A DNA stretch of 8,194 bases from CAURNT01 sp963526495 (GCA_963526495.1 CAURNT010000038.1:1-8194), one strand, 5' to 3'. Counted from the first letter of the stretch, positions 1-6,925 are shown. Translations and numbers: made by a program. Notes: generated from the letters alone by a model not told the origin.

Positions 1-24
1 AAAAATTTAAATAAGGATTTATTT

Positions 25-1500
25 ATGGACGAAAAAAGACTTGAAATGGAAACATTGGTGTATAATTTGAATATATTTTTTTATGAAAACTATGATTTTG
101 AAAAAATTGATATTTTTGAATTTGAAAAATTACTTGAAGATGAAACAGAAATTTTAAAAAAAGAATATATTTTTGATAATTCTTTAACGTTAGAATCATA
201 TGATGTTTTAAAATTGAATACAAGTATTAGATGTACATTATCTTCTTGTTCTTTATCTTTGATTGAAAAGATTAAAAGTTTAGAATATATAAAAGAAGTT
301 AAAGTAGAAGAAGTAGATTTATCAAAGAAAAATAAAGAAATGATTACTATTTCTCTTGAAAATATATCTAATATTATTGAAAATGTGGATAATATATTTT
401 ATATTAGAAAAAAATTATATAATTTTAAAGATTATATTAAAGAAGAAAAACAGGATGAATTTAAAAATTTAATCAAAGATTTATCAGAACTTAAGTATAA
501 TTTGAAAAGACAGGTTTTTGATTTAAGAGTAATAGATTTGAAAGAAGAATTACAAAATATACAAAATGTAATAATGGAATATATAGATTTATTAGGTTTG
601 AGAGTTAAATTAAATTTTAATGATAATAATTTGAAAGTAGATAAAATACTATTTTTTAGAATAAAAAATGCAATAATTGATGTATTACATTCTATAGTTA
701 TGTCTATATCTGATTATACTGTTAAGTTATTTGATAAAGGAGATTATGATTTTGAAATTAATTTTTGTATCAAACAAGAAGTAGATAAATTATATTTATC
801 AATACAGATTAATGGGTATAGCCTTGAAATTGATAAAATTCATAATAATGCGATTAATGCAGGTATTTTAAAATCTAATTATGATTATTCTGAAGCTGAA
901 ATTTTAACCTCTATTTTTAATAAGAATTATATAAATTCAGCAATTGATTTATATGATAAAGAAAGACTTATTAGTTATATAAAATATAGAAATATAGTAG
1001 ATGAATTAGGTGGAGATATTTTTATTCATAATGAAGAAGGCAAAAGTGTTGAATATGTTACGAAAATACCTTTGAATATAATATTATTTGAAGGTTTTGT
1101 ATTTTCTGAAGATAAGAAATATTACGTTTTAGATAATTCTCTTATAGTAGATATATTTGATTTTAATCCTGATAAAGTTATAGAACTTAATTCACTTAAA
1201 TATTATCAATATGATGGTAAAAATTTAGGGTATATAAACTTACCTATAGATAAGAGTGAAAATAGAAGTATATTAAATGAAAGAAAATTAAAAAATACTG
1301 AAAATAGAAAAGGGCTATTGATTAAATCTAATAATAGATATACAGTTATAGATGTATGTTCTAAGGATATATATTATGAAGAAATATATATGAAAAAAAA
1401 TTATGATTCTAAAATATATATGGGAGATTATCTTTTGAAATCCCTAAAAAGAGCTAAAGTTATAGATCTTTGTAGTATTATAAAAATGTTAAAGGGGTAA
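25..1500 (+). CDS. Degenerate CheA-like protein, C-terminal half (dimerization, ATPase-like and CheW-like domains)
   Basis: This 491-aa protein aligns by eye with the C-terminal part of CheA, the chemotaxis histidine kinase. Residues about 59-98 resemble a small P2-like domain. Residues about 107-178 resemble the P3 dimerization helices (compare ISLENISNIIENVDNIFYIR with the CheA pattern V-x-x-E-K-L-D-x-L-M-N-L-V-G-E-L). Residues about 180-350 follow the ATPase domain, including D-E-L-G-G at 326-330 and the strand ending K-I-P-L at 347-350. Residues about 352-491 follow the CheW-like P5 domain. The catalytic signature is gone: the N-box H-x-x-R-N-x-x-D-H-G region reads LHSIVMSISD (221-230), the D-x-G-x-G box reads INGYSLEID (262-270), and the G-rich second box reads YDKERLISY (310-318). 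The protein therefore should not bind ATP normally. The start is ATG with AAGGA 7-8 nt upstream. The CheA relationship is well supported; the present role is unknown. Confidence 0.72.
   Translation: MDEKRLEMETLVYNLNIFFYENYDFEKIDIFEFEKLLEDETEILKKEYIFDNSLTLESYDVLKLNTSIRCTLSSCSLSLIEKIKSLEYIKEVKVEEVDLSKKNKEMITISLENISNIIENVDNIFYIRKKLYNFKDYIKEEKQDEFKNLIKDLSELKYNLKRQVFDLRVIDLKEELQNIQNVIMEYIDLLGLRVKLNFNDNNLKVDKILFFRIKNAIIDVLHSIVMSISDYTVKLFDKGDYDFEINFCIKQEVDKLYLSIQINGYSLEIDKIHNNAINAGILKSNYDYSEAEILTSIFNKNYINSAIDLYDKERLISYIKYRNIVDELGGDIFIHNEEGKSVEYVTKIPLNIILFEGFVFSEDKKYYVLDNSLIVDIFDFNPDKVIELNSLKYYQYDGKNLGYINLPIDKSENRSILNERKLKNTENRKGLLIKSNNRYTVIDVCSKDIYYEEIYMKKNYDSKIYMGDYLLKSLKRAKVIDLCSIIKMLKG
1492..1497 (+). 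promoter_or_regulatory. Ribosome binding site for a GTG start
   Basis: AAGGGG lies across the last sense codons of the upstream gene, 7 nt before GTG at 1505. The next in-frame ATG is about 46 codons further on, inside the conserved helical region, so the GTG is the likely start. With only 4 nt between stop and start, the two genes are probably translationally coupled. Confidence 0.7.
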
Positions 1501-1504
1501 TAAA

Positions 1505-2587
1505 GTGGATAAGAAAAAAAGTTTTTTAAAGTATGATATAGAAAAAATAAAAGAAATAGAACATCTTCTTTTAGAAATTTCTATACCTAAAGAAAAGGAT
1601 TTTGAATATTTAATAAAGTTAATAAATGAAATAGAAAATAATATGTTTATAATAGGTAATATAGTGGACATAGAATATCTTTCAGTTATACGTAAAACTT
1701 TTGTTTATATTGAAAAATATCCTGAACAATATTTTAGATTTAAATATGATTTATTTAATTCTATAATTAATCTTGAAGAGTTGTATAAACAGTATATGAG
1801 AAATAATTTGAGTAAATATAAAATTAATTTATCTAGTGAAAAATTACAAGAGTATATAAAAAAATTAATTGATGGTTTGGAAGAGATTAATAAAAATAAA
1901 GAATATTATTATATTAAATTTAAATTAGATATTAATACACCATATTTTTATCTTTCAAGAAGGAATATACTAACAAGACTTAAAGAAAAAGGTAAAGCAT
2001 ATAACTATATTCCTTTATCATTGGATGATGATAGATATGATTATTTTATAACAGACTATAAAATTGATAATAAGTATAATATAAGCGATATATTAAATGA
2101 AATAGTAAATGATGATAAAGCTATAATTTCTTTAGAATTAAATGAAATAAAAAATAATAAAAATATATATAATATAAAATTATTTTTTGAAAATATAGAA
2201 GAATATGATTTAAATTATATAAACGAAATATTTAATAAAGATGATTTATTATTAAATATAACTCAATATGAAAATATGTTGGATATATATGTTAATTGTA
2301 AGAATCAATTAGAGGTAATAAATAAGATTGTATGTATAGAAGATAGAAAGATACATTTGATACTTTCTAAAAATATTAATAATAGAGAAACACGTGTATT
2401 TGCTATTAATGGAGTCAATAAAAATAATATATTTGAAATTAAAAAAATTATAGAAAAAACAATAATAGATAAAAAAATAGTAGATATAATATATAAAGAA
2501 CCTATAGATTTTTTTGGAAAACAATTTTTAGAATTTTTAAAAAAATATAATATAGAAACAGGGAGATTTACTGATACAACAGACTAA
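1505..2587 (+). CDS. Degenerate CheA-like protein, N-terminal half (Hpt-like and P2-like domains)
   Basis: This 360-aa protein starts 4 nt after the preceding CheA-like gene and looks like the missing front half of CheA. Residues about 10-98 form a helical bundle with Hpt spacing: a LLLEI helix at 21-25, then an L-I-x-x-I-x-x-x-x-M-x-x-I-G helix at 36-51 where CheA has its H-T-L-K-G. Here that slot reads IENNM (43-47), so the phosphorylatable histidine is absent. Residues about 133-212 follow the P2-like domain that comes after Hpt in many CheA proteins (Y-x-I-K-F near 136-139, L-x-x-x-G near 159-163, a D-I-L-N-E-I helix at 195-200). Residues about 220-290 may be another small alpha/beta domain. 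The last 65 residues (about 296-355) vaguely resemble a STAS fold, which is tentative. There is no signal peptide or membrane segment. The gene is extremely AT-rich. The Hpt/P2 reading is moderately sure and function is unknown. Confidence 0.62.
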   Translation: MDKKKSFLKYDIEKIKEIEHLLLEISIPKEKDFEYLIKLINEIENNMFIIGNIVDIEYLSVIRKTFVYIEKYPEQYFRFKYDLFNSIINLEELYKQYMRNNLSKYKINLSSEKLQEYIKKLIDGLEEINKNKEYYYIKFKLDINTPYFYLSRRNILTRLKEKGKAYNYIPLSLDDDRYDYFITDYKIDNKYNISDILNEIVNDDKAIISLELNEIKNNKNIYNIKLFFENIEEYDLNYINEIFNKDDLLLNITQYENMLDIYVNCKNQLEVINKIVCIEDRKIHLILSKNINNRETRVFAINGVNKNNIFEIKKIIEKTIIDKKIVDIIYKEPIDFFGKQFLEFLKKYNIETGRFTDTTD

Positions 2588-2588
2588 A

Positions 2589-2617
2589 TTGTATTTTAAA
2601 TTTAATTGTGGTATAAT
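2589..2617 (+). promoter_or_regulatory. Sigma-70-type promoter for the rph-rlmN-PBP operon
   Basis: TTGTAT (2589-2594) and a perfect TATAAT (2612-2617) are separated by 17 nt, and TG at 2609-2610 makes an extended -10. Transcription would begin near 2624, leaving a leader of about 14 nt before the rph ATG. The -35 box begins 2 nt after the stop of the preceding gene. I see no terminator between them, so read-through from upstream is also possible. Confidence 0.8.
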
Positions 2618-2637
2618 CGAATAAAGATTGGAGAAAT

Positions 2638-3330
2638 ATGAGAAATAATAGAAAAAAAGATGAAATAAGAGAAATTAGAATAAGTAAAGAATATATTAAA
2701 TATCCAGAAGGTTCTGTTTTAATAGAGTTAGGTAATACTAAAGTAATATGTAATGCCACTGTAGAAGAAAAAGTTCCTCCATTTTTGAAAGGAAGCTCAA
2801 AAGGTTGGATAACAGCTGAATATTCTATGTTACCACGTGCTACTAATACAAGAACTAAGCGTGAATCTTCTAACGGTAAATTAACTGGAAGGACCATGGA
2901 AATCCAAAGATTAATAGGAAGATCTTTACGTGCAGCTATAGATTTAAAAAAACTTGGAGAAAGAACTATAATGATAGATTGTGATGTAATACAAGCAGAT
3001 GGTGGAACTAGAACTGCTGCTATTACAGGTGGATATTTAGCCTTGGAATTAGCTGTAAATAAACTATTAGATAGTGGGAAAATAACTGAAAATCCTATTG
3101 TTTCTAAAATTGCTGCTATAAGTGTTGGAATAGTTGATGGTGAGGTTTTACTTGACTTAGAATATGAAGAAGATTCAATAGCTGAAGTAGATATGAATAT
3201 TATTATGAATGATAGGGGTGAATTTGTAGAAATACAAGGAACTGGTGAAGGAAAGACTTTTAATTTAAAAGAATTAAATTCTCTTTTAGAAATTACTCGT
3301 AATGCTTTTGATAAGTTATTTACTTTATAG
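2638..3330 (+). CDS. rph: Ribonuclease PH
   Basis: RNase PH is a phosphorolytic 3'-to-5' exoribonuclease that trims tRNA 3' ends and other structured RNAs, releasing nucleoside diphosphates. The 230-aa protein is full length for the family (about 238 in E. coli), with only a slightly short C-terminus. Family hallmarks are all present: EGSVLIELGNTKV (24-36), GWITAEYSMLPRAT (56-69), the R-T-M-E-I-Q-R-L-I-G-R-S-L-R-A block (85-99), the phosphate-binding GGTRT (122-126), and the D-L-E-Y-E-E-D-S-x-A-E-x-D-M-N segment (173-187), whose D179 and D185 correspond to the metal-binding acidic residues. The ATG is preceded by GGAG at 2630-2633. It is the first gene of an operon with rlmN. The protein ends at the last helix with no fused RdgB/HAM1 domain of the kind found on some bacterial RNase PH proteins. 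Confidence 0.97.
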   Translation: MRNNRKKDEIREIRISKEYIKYPEGSVLIELGNTKVICNATVEEKVPPFLKGSSKGWITAEYSMLPRATNTRTKRESSNGKLTGRTMEIQRLIGRSLRAAIDLKKLGERTIMIDCDVIQADGGTRTAAITGGYLALELAVNKLLDSGKITENPIVSKIAAISVGIVDGEVLLDLEYEEDSIAEVDMNIIMNDRGEFVEIQGTGEGKTFNLKELNSLLEITRNAFDKLFTL

Positions 3331-3338
3331 GAGAAAAT

Positions 3339-4400
3339 ATGGAAAAAATAGATATATTAAATCTTAATTTAGAAGAATTGCAAGAAGTTTTACTGGGTAT
3401 GGGATTTAAAAAATTTAGAGCAACTCAAATATATGAGTGGTTGCATAAAAAACTTGTGTTTGATTTTGAACAATTTACAAATATTTCTAAATCGGATATA
3501 GAAATATTAAAAGAAAAATTTGAAATTGGTAGTTTGAAATATATTATGCACCAGACTTCTAGTGATAAAGAAACTGTGAAGTTTCTTTTTTCAATATCAG
3601 GTAAGAGATTGATAGAATCAGTTTTATTAAAGTACAATAATAGATATAGTATATGTGTATCATCTCAAGTTGGATGTCCATTAAAATGTGATTTTTGTGC
3701 GACTGGTATGATGAAATTTGAAAAAAATCTTAAAGCTTCAGAAATTTTGATGCAATTTTATTATTTGCAAAATTATTTGAAAGAAAAGGGTGATAAGATT
3801 TCTAATGTTGTATTTATGGGTATGGGAGAACCTTTTTTAAATTATGATGCAGTACTTAAGTCTATTAATATTTTAAATTCCAAAGAAGGTCAGGAATTTT
3901 CTAAAAGAAATTTCACAATCTCAACTTCTGGATTAGTTAAAGAGATAAATAGATTTACTGAAGATGAAAAGCAAATAGGATTAGCTATTTCTCTTCACAG
4001 TGTAGATAATGAAAAAAGATCTGAATTGATGCCTATAAATAAGGTTAATCCTTTGGATAAATTAAAAGAAGCTTTATTAAATTATCAAAGTAAGACAAAA
4101 AATAGAATAACTTTTGAATATATATTGATAGATGATTTTAATTGTGAAAGAGAAGATGCGATAAATCTTGTTAAATTTATGAAGTCATTTAATCATTTAG
4201 TTAATTTAATACCGTATAATAAAGTTGTAGGGAAACCTTATGAAACACCTAGTTTGAAAAAACAAAAAGATTTTTATACTTATTTATTAAATAATAAAAT
4301 AAATGTAACTTTAAGAGAGACTAAAGGAGAAGATATACAAGCGGCTTGTGGTCAACTTAAAGTTAAGAAAGAGGAAATTGATAATGAAGAAAATATATAA
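3339..4400 (+). CDS. rlmN: Dual-specificity RNA methyltransferase RlmN (23S rRNA A2503 / tRNA A37 C2-methyltransferase)
   Basis: RlmN is a radical-SAM enzyme that methylates C2 of A2503 in 23S rRNA and of A37 in some tRNAs, acting in the cytoplasm. The 353-aa protein has the N-terminal RNA-binding domain (about 1-95, with F-R-A-x-Q-I-Y-E-W-L at 26-35). The radical-SAM core carries the iron-sulfur cysteines C113, C117 and C120 in GCPLKCDFC. Both mechanistic cysteines are present: C106 in ICVSSQ, and C337 in AACGQL, the residue that carries the methyl group. VFMGMGEPFLNYD (158-170) is the family GEP motif. This set identifies RlmN; the paralogue Cfr shares the cysteines but is less likely given the housekeeping context. 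The ribosome binding site TAGGAGA overlaps the rph stop codon, leaving an 8-nt gap. The 3' end overlaps the next gene by 17 nt. Confidence 0.96.
   Translation: MEKIDILNLNLEELQEVLLGMGFKKFRATQIYEWLHKKLVFDFEQFTNISKSDIEILKEKFEIGSLKYIMHQTSSDKETVKFLFSISGKRLIESVLLKYNNRYSICVSSQVGCPLKCDFCATGMMKFEKNLKASEILMQFYYLQNYLKEKGDKISNVVFMGMGEPFLNYDAVLKSINILNSKEGQEFSKRNFTISTSGLVKEINRFTEDEKQIGLAISLHSVDNEKRSELMPINKVNPLDKLKEALLNYQSKTKNRITFEYILIDDFNCEREDAINLVKFMKSFNHLVNLIPYNKVVGKPYETPSLKKQKDFYTYLLNNKINVTLRETKGEDIQAACGQLKVKKEEIDNEENI
4371..4374 (+). promoter_or_regulatory. Ribosome binding site fixing the PBP start at ATG 4384
   Basis: GAGG inside the rlmN 3' end lies 9 nt before ATG 4384. The same frame is open further upstream to a GTG at 4348, but that start would add 12 residues before the natural MKK-plus-hydrophobic anchor and lacks a good Shine-Dalgarno sequence. 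Confidence 0.7.
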
Positions 4401-6375
4401 ATACACGATAACTATAATTCTTTCTTTAGTATTTATTGGTGTTTTATTTTTAGGATATGTTATTTTTGAAGTTAATAGAAAGTATCCGGATGATTTAATA
4501 GAAAATTATAAAACACTATCTCCTTCTGTTATCTATGATATTAATGGGAATCAATTAGATTTAATAACAGTTGAGAATAGAGATCCAATAAGTATAGATG
4601 AAATACCGGAAATGGTCCAAAATGCTTTTATTTCTGTTGAGGATAAAAGATTTAGAAGTCATAATGGATTAGATTTTGTAAGACTTTCTAAAGCACTATT
4701 TTTAAATGTTACTAAAACTGGACGTGAAGGAGGTTCTACTATTACTCAACAATTAGTTAAAACTATATTTTTAACTCCAGATAGAACTTTAAAAAGAAAG
4801 ATTGTAGAAGCAGTGCTTGCTACAAGAGTAGAAAGAAAATTAACTAAAGATGAAATATTAGAACTTTATTTAAATACAATAAACTTTGGAAGAGGTGCTT
4901 ATGGAATAAAAAATGCAGCAAGAGTTTATTTTAATAAATTACCAAAAGATTTAAGTGTAGCAGAAGCTGCAATATTAGCCTCTATGCCAAAATCACCAAC
5001 TAAATATTCTAAACTAGAGAATGCTTTAGAAAGACAAAAAGTTGTATTAAATTTAATGTATAAAAATAATGCGATAACAAAGGAAGAATATGAAAAAGCA
5101 TTAAATGAAAAAATAGTATTTTCAAATAATAAAGCATTAGAAAGAAATAAGGATGAAAAAATATCTTCAACTAATATTGCGCCAGAATTTACAACTGTTG
5201 TTCTTTCTGAAGTTAAGAAAATATTAGGTATAGAAAATGAGGAAGATGAAAAATTATTATTTACAGGATATAAAATATATGCAACAGCTGATATAAATAT
5301 GCAAAAAGCAGCCTATAAAGCATTTGCAACAAATAATAATTTAAATAAGAGAGCGGAACTTGAAGGTGCACTAATATCTATAGATCCAAGTAATGGTTTT
5401 GTTAAAGCTATGGTTGGAGGGAAAAATTATGCTAAAGGTGATTTTAATCGTGCAACTAGTGCTAAAAGACAACCCGGTTCATCATTTAAACCTTTTGTTT
5501 ATTTAGCTGCATTACAAAATAATCTTACAATGGGAACTACTTTAGAAGATTCACCTACAGTTTTTGGTAATTGGACTCCTAAAAATTATGATTGGAAATA
5601 TAGAAACAATATGAGTTTATTAAAGGCTTTAGAAGTATCAGATAATATAGTTGCTGTTAAGGCTTTAGATCTTGCTGGGCTTAATAAACTTATTAAACTT
5701 TGGAAAAGCTTTGGATTTGAAGATACAGAAATTCCTAAAGATTTAACAATAGCATTAGGTTCTGTAACATTATCTCCTATTGATATGGCTCGTGCTTATT
5801 CTGTTATAGCTAATGGAGGAAATAAAATTAAACCTCAATTTATATATAAGATAGAAAATAAGTTTGGAGAAGTTATATATGAAGCTGATACTAAAAAAGA
5901 AAAAGTATTAGAACCAGAATATGCAGCTTTAGTTACTCATATGATGCAATCAGTTGTAAAAAATGGAGGAAGCAAAGGAGCACAAATTTATGCTAAGGGA
6001 ACTGCTGTACCTGTAGCAGGTAAAACAGGAACTACTAGTGATTATGTTTCTGCATGGTTTACTGGATATACACCAACTCTTGTAACAGTTGTATATGTAG
6101 GGAATGATAATAATAAATCTATGGGTAGAGGAATGTCAGGTGCAATTGCAGCTCTTCCAATTTGGAAAAACTATATGCAAACAGTTTCTAATTTAAGTAA
6201 TTTTGATATAGGTAAATTCCAATTTATAGAAGAAGTTTTAGCTAATGGAACTTTGGTTAAGAAAACTATAGATTTAAGAACGGGTCTTTTAGATACAGAT
6301 GGAAATAATGCAAGAGAAGCATTGTTTATAAGAGGGACAGAGCCAATAGAGACAGAAGGTATAGTTTATAAATAA
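4384..6375 (+). CDS. mrcA: Class A penicillin-binding protein (bifunctional transglycosylase/transpeptidase, PBP1A family)
   Basis: This bifunctional enzyme polymerizes lipid II into glycan strands and cross-links the peptides on the outer face of the membrane. The 663-aa protein has a short basic cytoplasmic tail and one membrane anchor (about 8-28). The GT51 transglycosylase domain (about 45-215) shows all its motifs: V-E-D-K-R-F-R-S-H-x-G with catalytic E86, GGSTITQQL (116-124), the K-R-K-I-V-E block (137-142) and ELYLN (160-164). The transpeptidase domain (about 325-600) has S366-x-x-K369 in QPGSSFKPF with S366 as acyl-enzyme serine, S419-D-N421, and K547-T-G549. It is shorter than E. coli PBP1a (about 850 aa), lacking the large inserted domain and long C-terminal tail. 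The symbol denotes the family; a ponA-type name would serve equally. It is the last gene of the rph operon, overlapping rlmN by 17 nt, and is followed by a terminator. Confidence 0.96.
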   Translation: MKKIYKYTITIILSLVFIGVLFLGYVIFEVNRKYPDDLIENYKTLSPSVIYDINGNQLDLITVENRDPISIDEIPEMVQNAFISVEDKRFRSHNGLDFVRLSKALFLNVTKTGREGGSTITQQLVKTIFLTPDRTLKRKIVEAVLATRVERKLTKDEILELYLNTINFGRGAYGIKNAARVYFNKLPKDLSVAEAAILASMPKSPTKYSKLENALERQKVVLNLMYKNNAITKEEYEKALNEKIVFSNNKALERNKDEKISSTNIAPEFTTVVLSEVKKILGIENEEDEKLLFTGYKIYATADINMQKAAYKAFATNNNLNKRAELEGALISIDPSNGFVKAMVGGKNYAKGDFNRATSAKRQPGSSFKPFVYLAALQNNLTMGTTLEDSPTVFGNWTPKNYDWKYRNNMSLLKALEVSDNIVAVKALDLAGLNKLIKLWKSFGFEDTEIPKDLTIALGSVTLSPIDMARAYSVIANGGNKIKPQFIYKIENKFGEVIYEADTKKEKVLEPEYAALVTHMMQSVVKNGGSKGAQIYAKGTAVPVAGKTGTTSDYVSAWFTGYTPTLVTVVYVGNDNNKSMGRGMSGAIAALPIWKNYMQTVSNLSNFDIGKFQFIEEVLANGTLVKKTIDLRTGLLDTDGNNAREALFIRGTEPIETEGIVYK

Positions 6376-6377
6376 TA

Positions 6378-6406
6378 AAAAATAAGCACTAAAAGTGCTT
6401 ATTTTT
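6378..6406. terminator. Bidirectional intrinsic terminator
   Basis: AAAAATAAGCACT (6378-6390), an AAA loop and AGTGCTTATTTTT (6394-6406) form a perfect 13-bp stem beginning 3 nt after the PBP stop codon. The T-run on the right arm ends the plus-strand rph operon. Read on the minus strand, the A-run to the left becomes a U tract, so the same hairpin can end transcripts coming from the tRNA side. Confidence 0.9.
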
Positions 6407-6444
6407 ATTATACAAAATATTTTGAAAATTATTATATAAAAAAA

Positions 6445-6520
6445 TGGTGCCGCTTATCGGATTCGAACCAATTACCTGCTGATTACAAGTCAGCTGCTCT
6501 ACCTAGTGAGCTAAAGCGGC
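6445..6520 (-). tRNA. trnT: tRNA-Thr (anticodon UGU)
   Basis: On the minus strand the 76-nt gene folds cleanly. The acceptor stem is GCCGCTT/AAGCGGC, the D stem GCTC/GAGC with a GG-containing loop, and the anticodon stem GCTGA/TCAGC with loop CTTGTAA (anticodon TGT). The variable loop has 5 nt and the T arm is ATTGG-TTCGAAT-CCGAT with one T-G pair. The discriminator is A and CCA is encoded. The anticodon reads ACA and other ACN threonine codons. It lies downstream of a small minus-strand gene but has its own promoter. Confidence 0.97.
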
Positions 6521-6534
6521 ACACATATAAAGTT

Positions 6535-6563
6535 AGTATACACTAAAATCATCAGTTTGTCAA
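6535..6563 (-). promoter_or_regulatory. Near-consensus sigma-70 promoter for tRNA-Thr
   Basis: On the minus strand, a perfect TTGACA (6558-6563) and TATACT (6535-6540) are separated by exactly 17 nt. The start point would fall near 6528, about 8 nt before the mature tRNA 5' end, so the precursor has a very short leader. The -35 box begins 1 nt past the stop codon of the upstream gene. Confidence 0.88.
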
Positions 6564-6564
6564 A

Positions 6565-6903
6565 TTATTTTTCGCAAATTATATATTCATATATTTTTGA
6601 GTCTGAATTCATTTTTTTAACGATATCTTTAATATTTTCTAAATCTATAAAAGAAAGATTAGCCATTTCTATTTCATTTTCTTCGTTATATAATTCATTA
6701 AAACATACAGCAATTCCTAATTCATTCTCTTCTTTTTCATTGAATTTACATACAGCAGGACTTAAAGTATTAAATGATTTTTTTAGTTCATTTAAGTTAT
6801 TAGAATTTTCTATTTCTTCAAAAGAAACTATTTCTTCAATAACTTTATTATTTACTAAGTAGTATGCTATTATTGTTTCAGATATATATGCTTTTTTCTT
6901 CAA
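6565..6903 (-). CDS. Small acidic protein of unknown function
   Basis: I do not recognise this 112-aa protein. It starts MKKKAYISETIIAYYLVNNK, predicted as a beta hairpin rather than a signal peptide. It continues with Glu-rich stretches (EEIVSFEEIE at 23-32, NEKEENE near 55-61, NEENEIEM at 73-80) and a C-terminal helix (about 86-100) followed by a short strand. It has three scattered cysteines (52, 67, 110) with no metal-motif spacing, and no membrane segment. It is probably cytoplasmic. I chose TTG at 6903 as start because GAGGTGAT lies 8 nt upstream (counted from GAGG). The GTG at 6912, which would add three residues, sits inside that Shine-Dalgarno sequence. It is transcribed toward tRNA-Thr, divergently from the ABC transporter gene. 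Codon use and ribosome binding site suggest a real gene. Confidence 0.68.
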   Translation of the reverse strand: MKKKAYISETIIAYYLVNNKVIEEIVSFEEIENSNNLNELKKSFNTLSPAVCKFNEKEENELGIAVCFNELYNEENEIEMANLSFIDLENIKDIVKKMNSDSKIYEYIICEK

Positions 6904-6907
6904 TTTA

Positions 6908-6915
6908 ATCACCTC
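6908..6915 (-). promoter_or_regulatory. Extended Shine-Dalgarno sequence implying a TTG start
   Basis: On the minus strand, GAGGTGAT is an 8-base match to the anti-Shine-Dalgarno end of 16S rRNA. It ends 4 nt before TTG 6903, which gives ideal spacing. The GTG within it (6912-6910) is in frame but has no separate Shine-Dalgarno sequence at useful distance, so the TTG is preferred. Confidence 0.65.
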
Positions 6916-6925
6916 AATTTATTTT

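Noticed and set aside
1393..1400. Run of eight A bases inside the first CheA-like gene, a possible phase-variation or slippage site.
   Set aside because: Runs of this length are common in this AT-rich sequence, the frame is intact through it, and no alternative product is suggested.
2309..2897. Minus-strand open frames opposite the second CheA-like gene and rph.
   Set aside because: They lie opposite convincing genes, have Phe/Tyr/Ile-rich composition typical of antisense shadows, and lack ribosome binding sites.
4348..4383. Upstream GTG start for the penicillin-binding protein adding 12 residues.
   Set aside because: It lacks a ribosome binding site and puts an extra basic stretch before the natural MKK-anchor start, whereas ATG 4384 has a GAGG at good spacing.
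6445..6520. The tRNA-Thr 3' end as an integration site for a mobile element.
   Set aside because: No integrase gene and no repeated copy of the tRNA 3' end is visible in the window.
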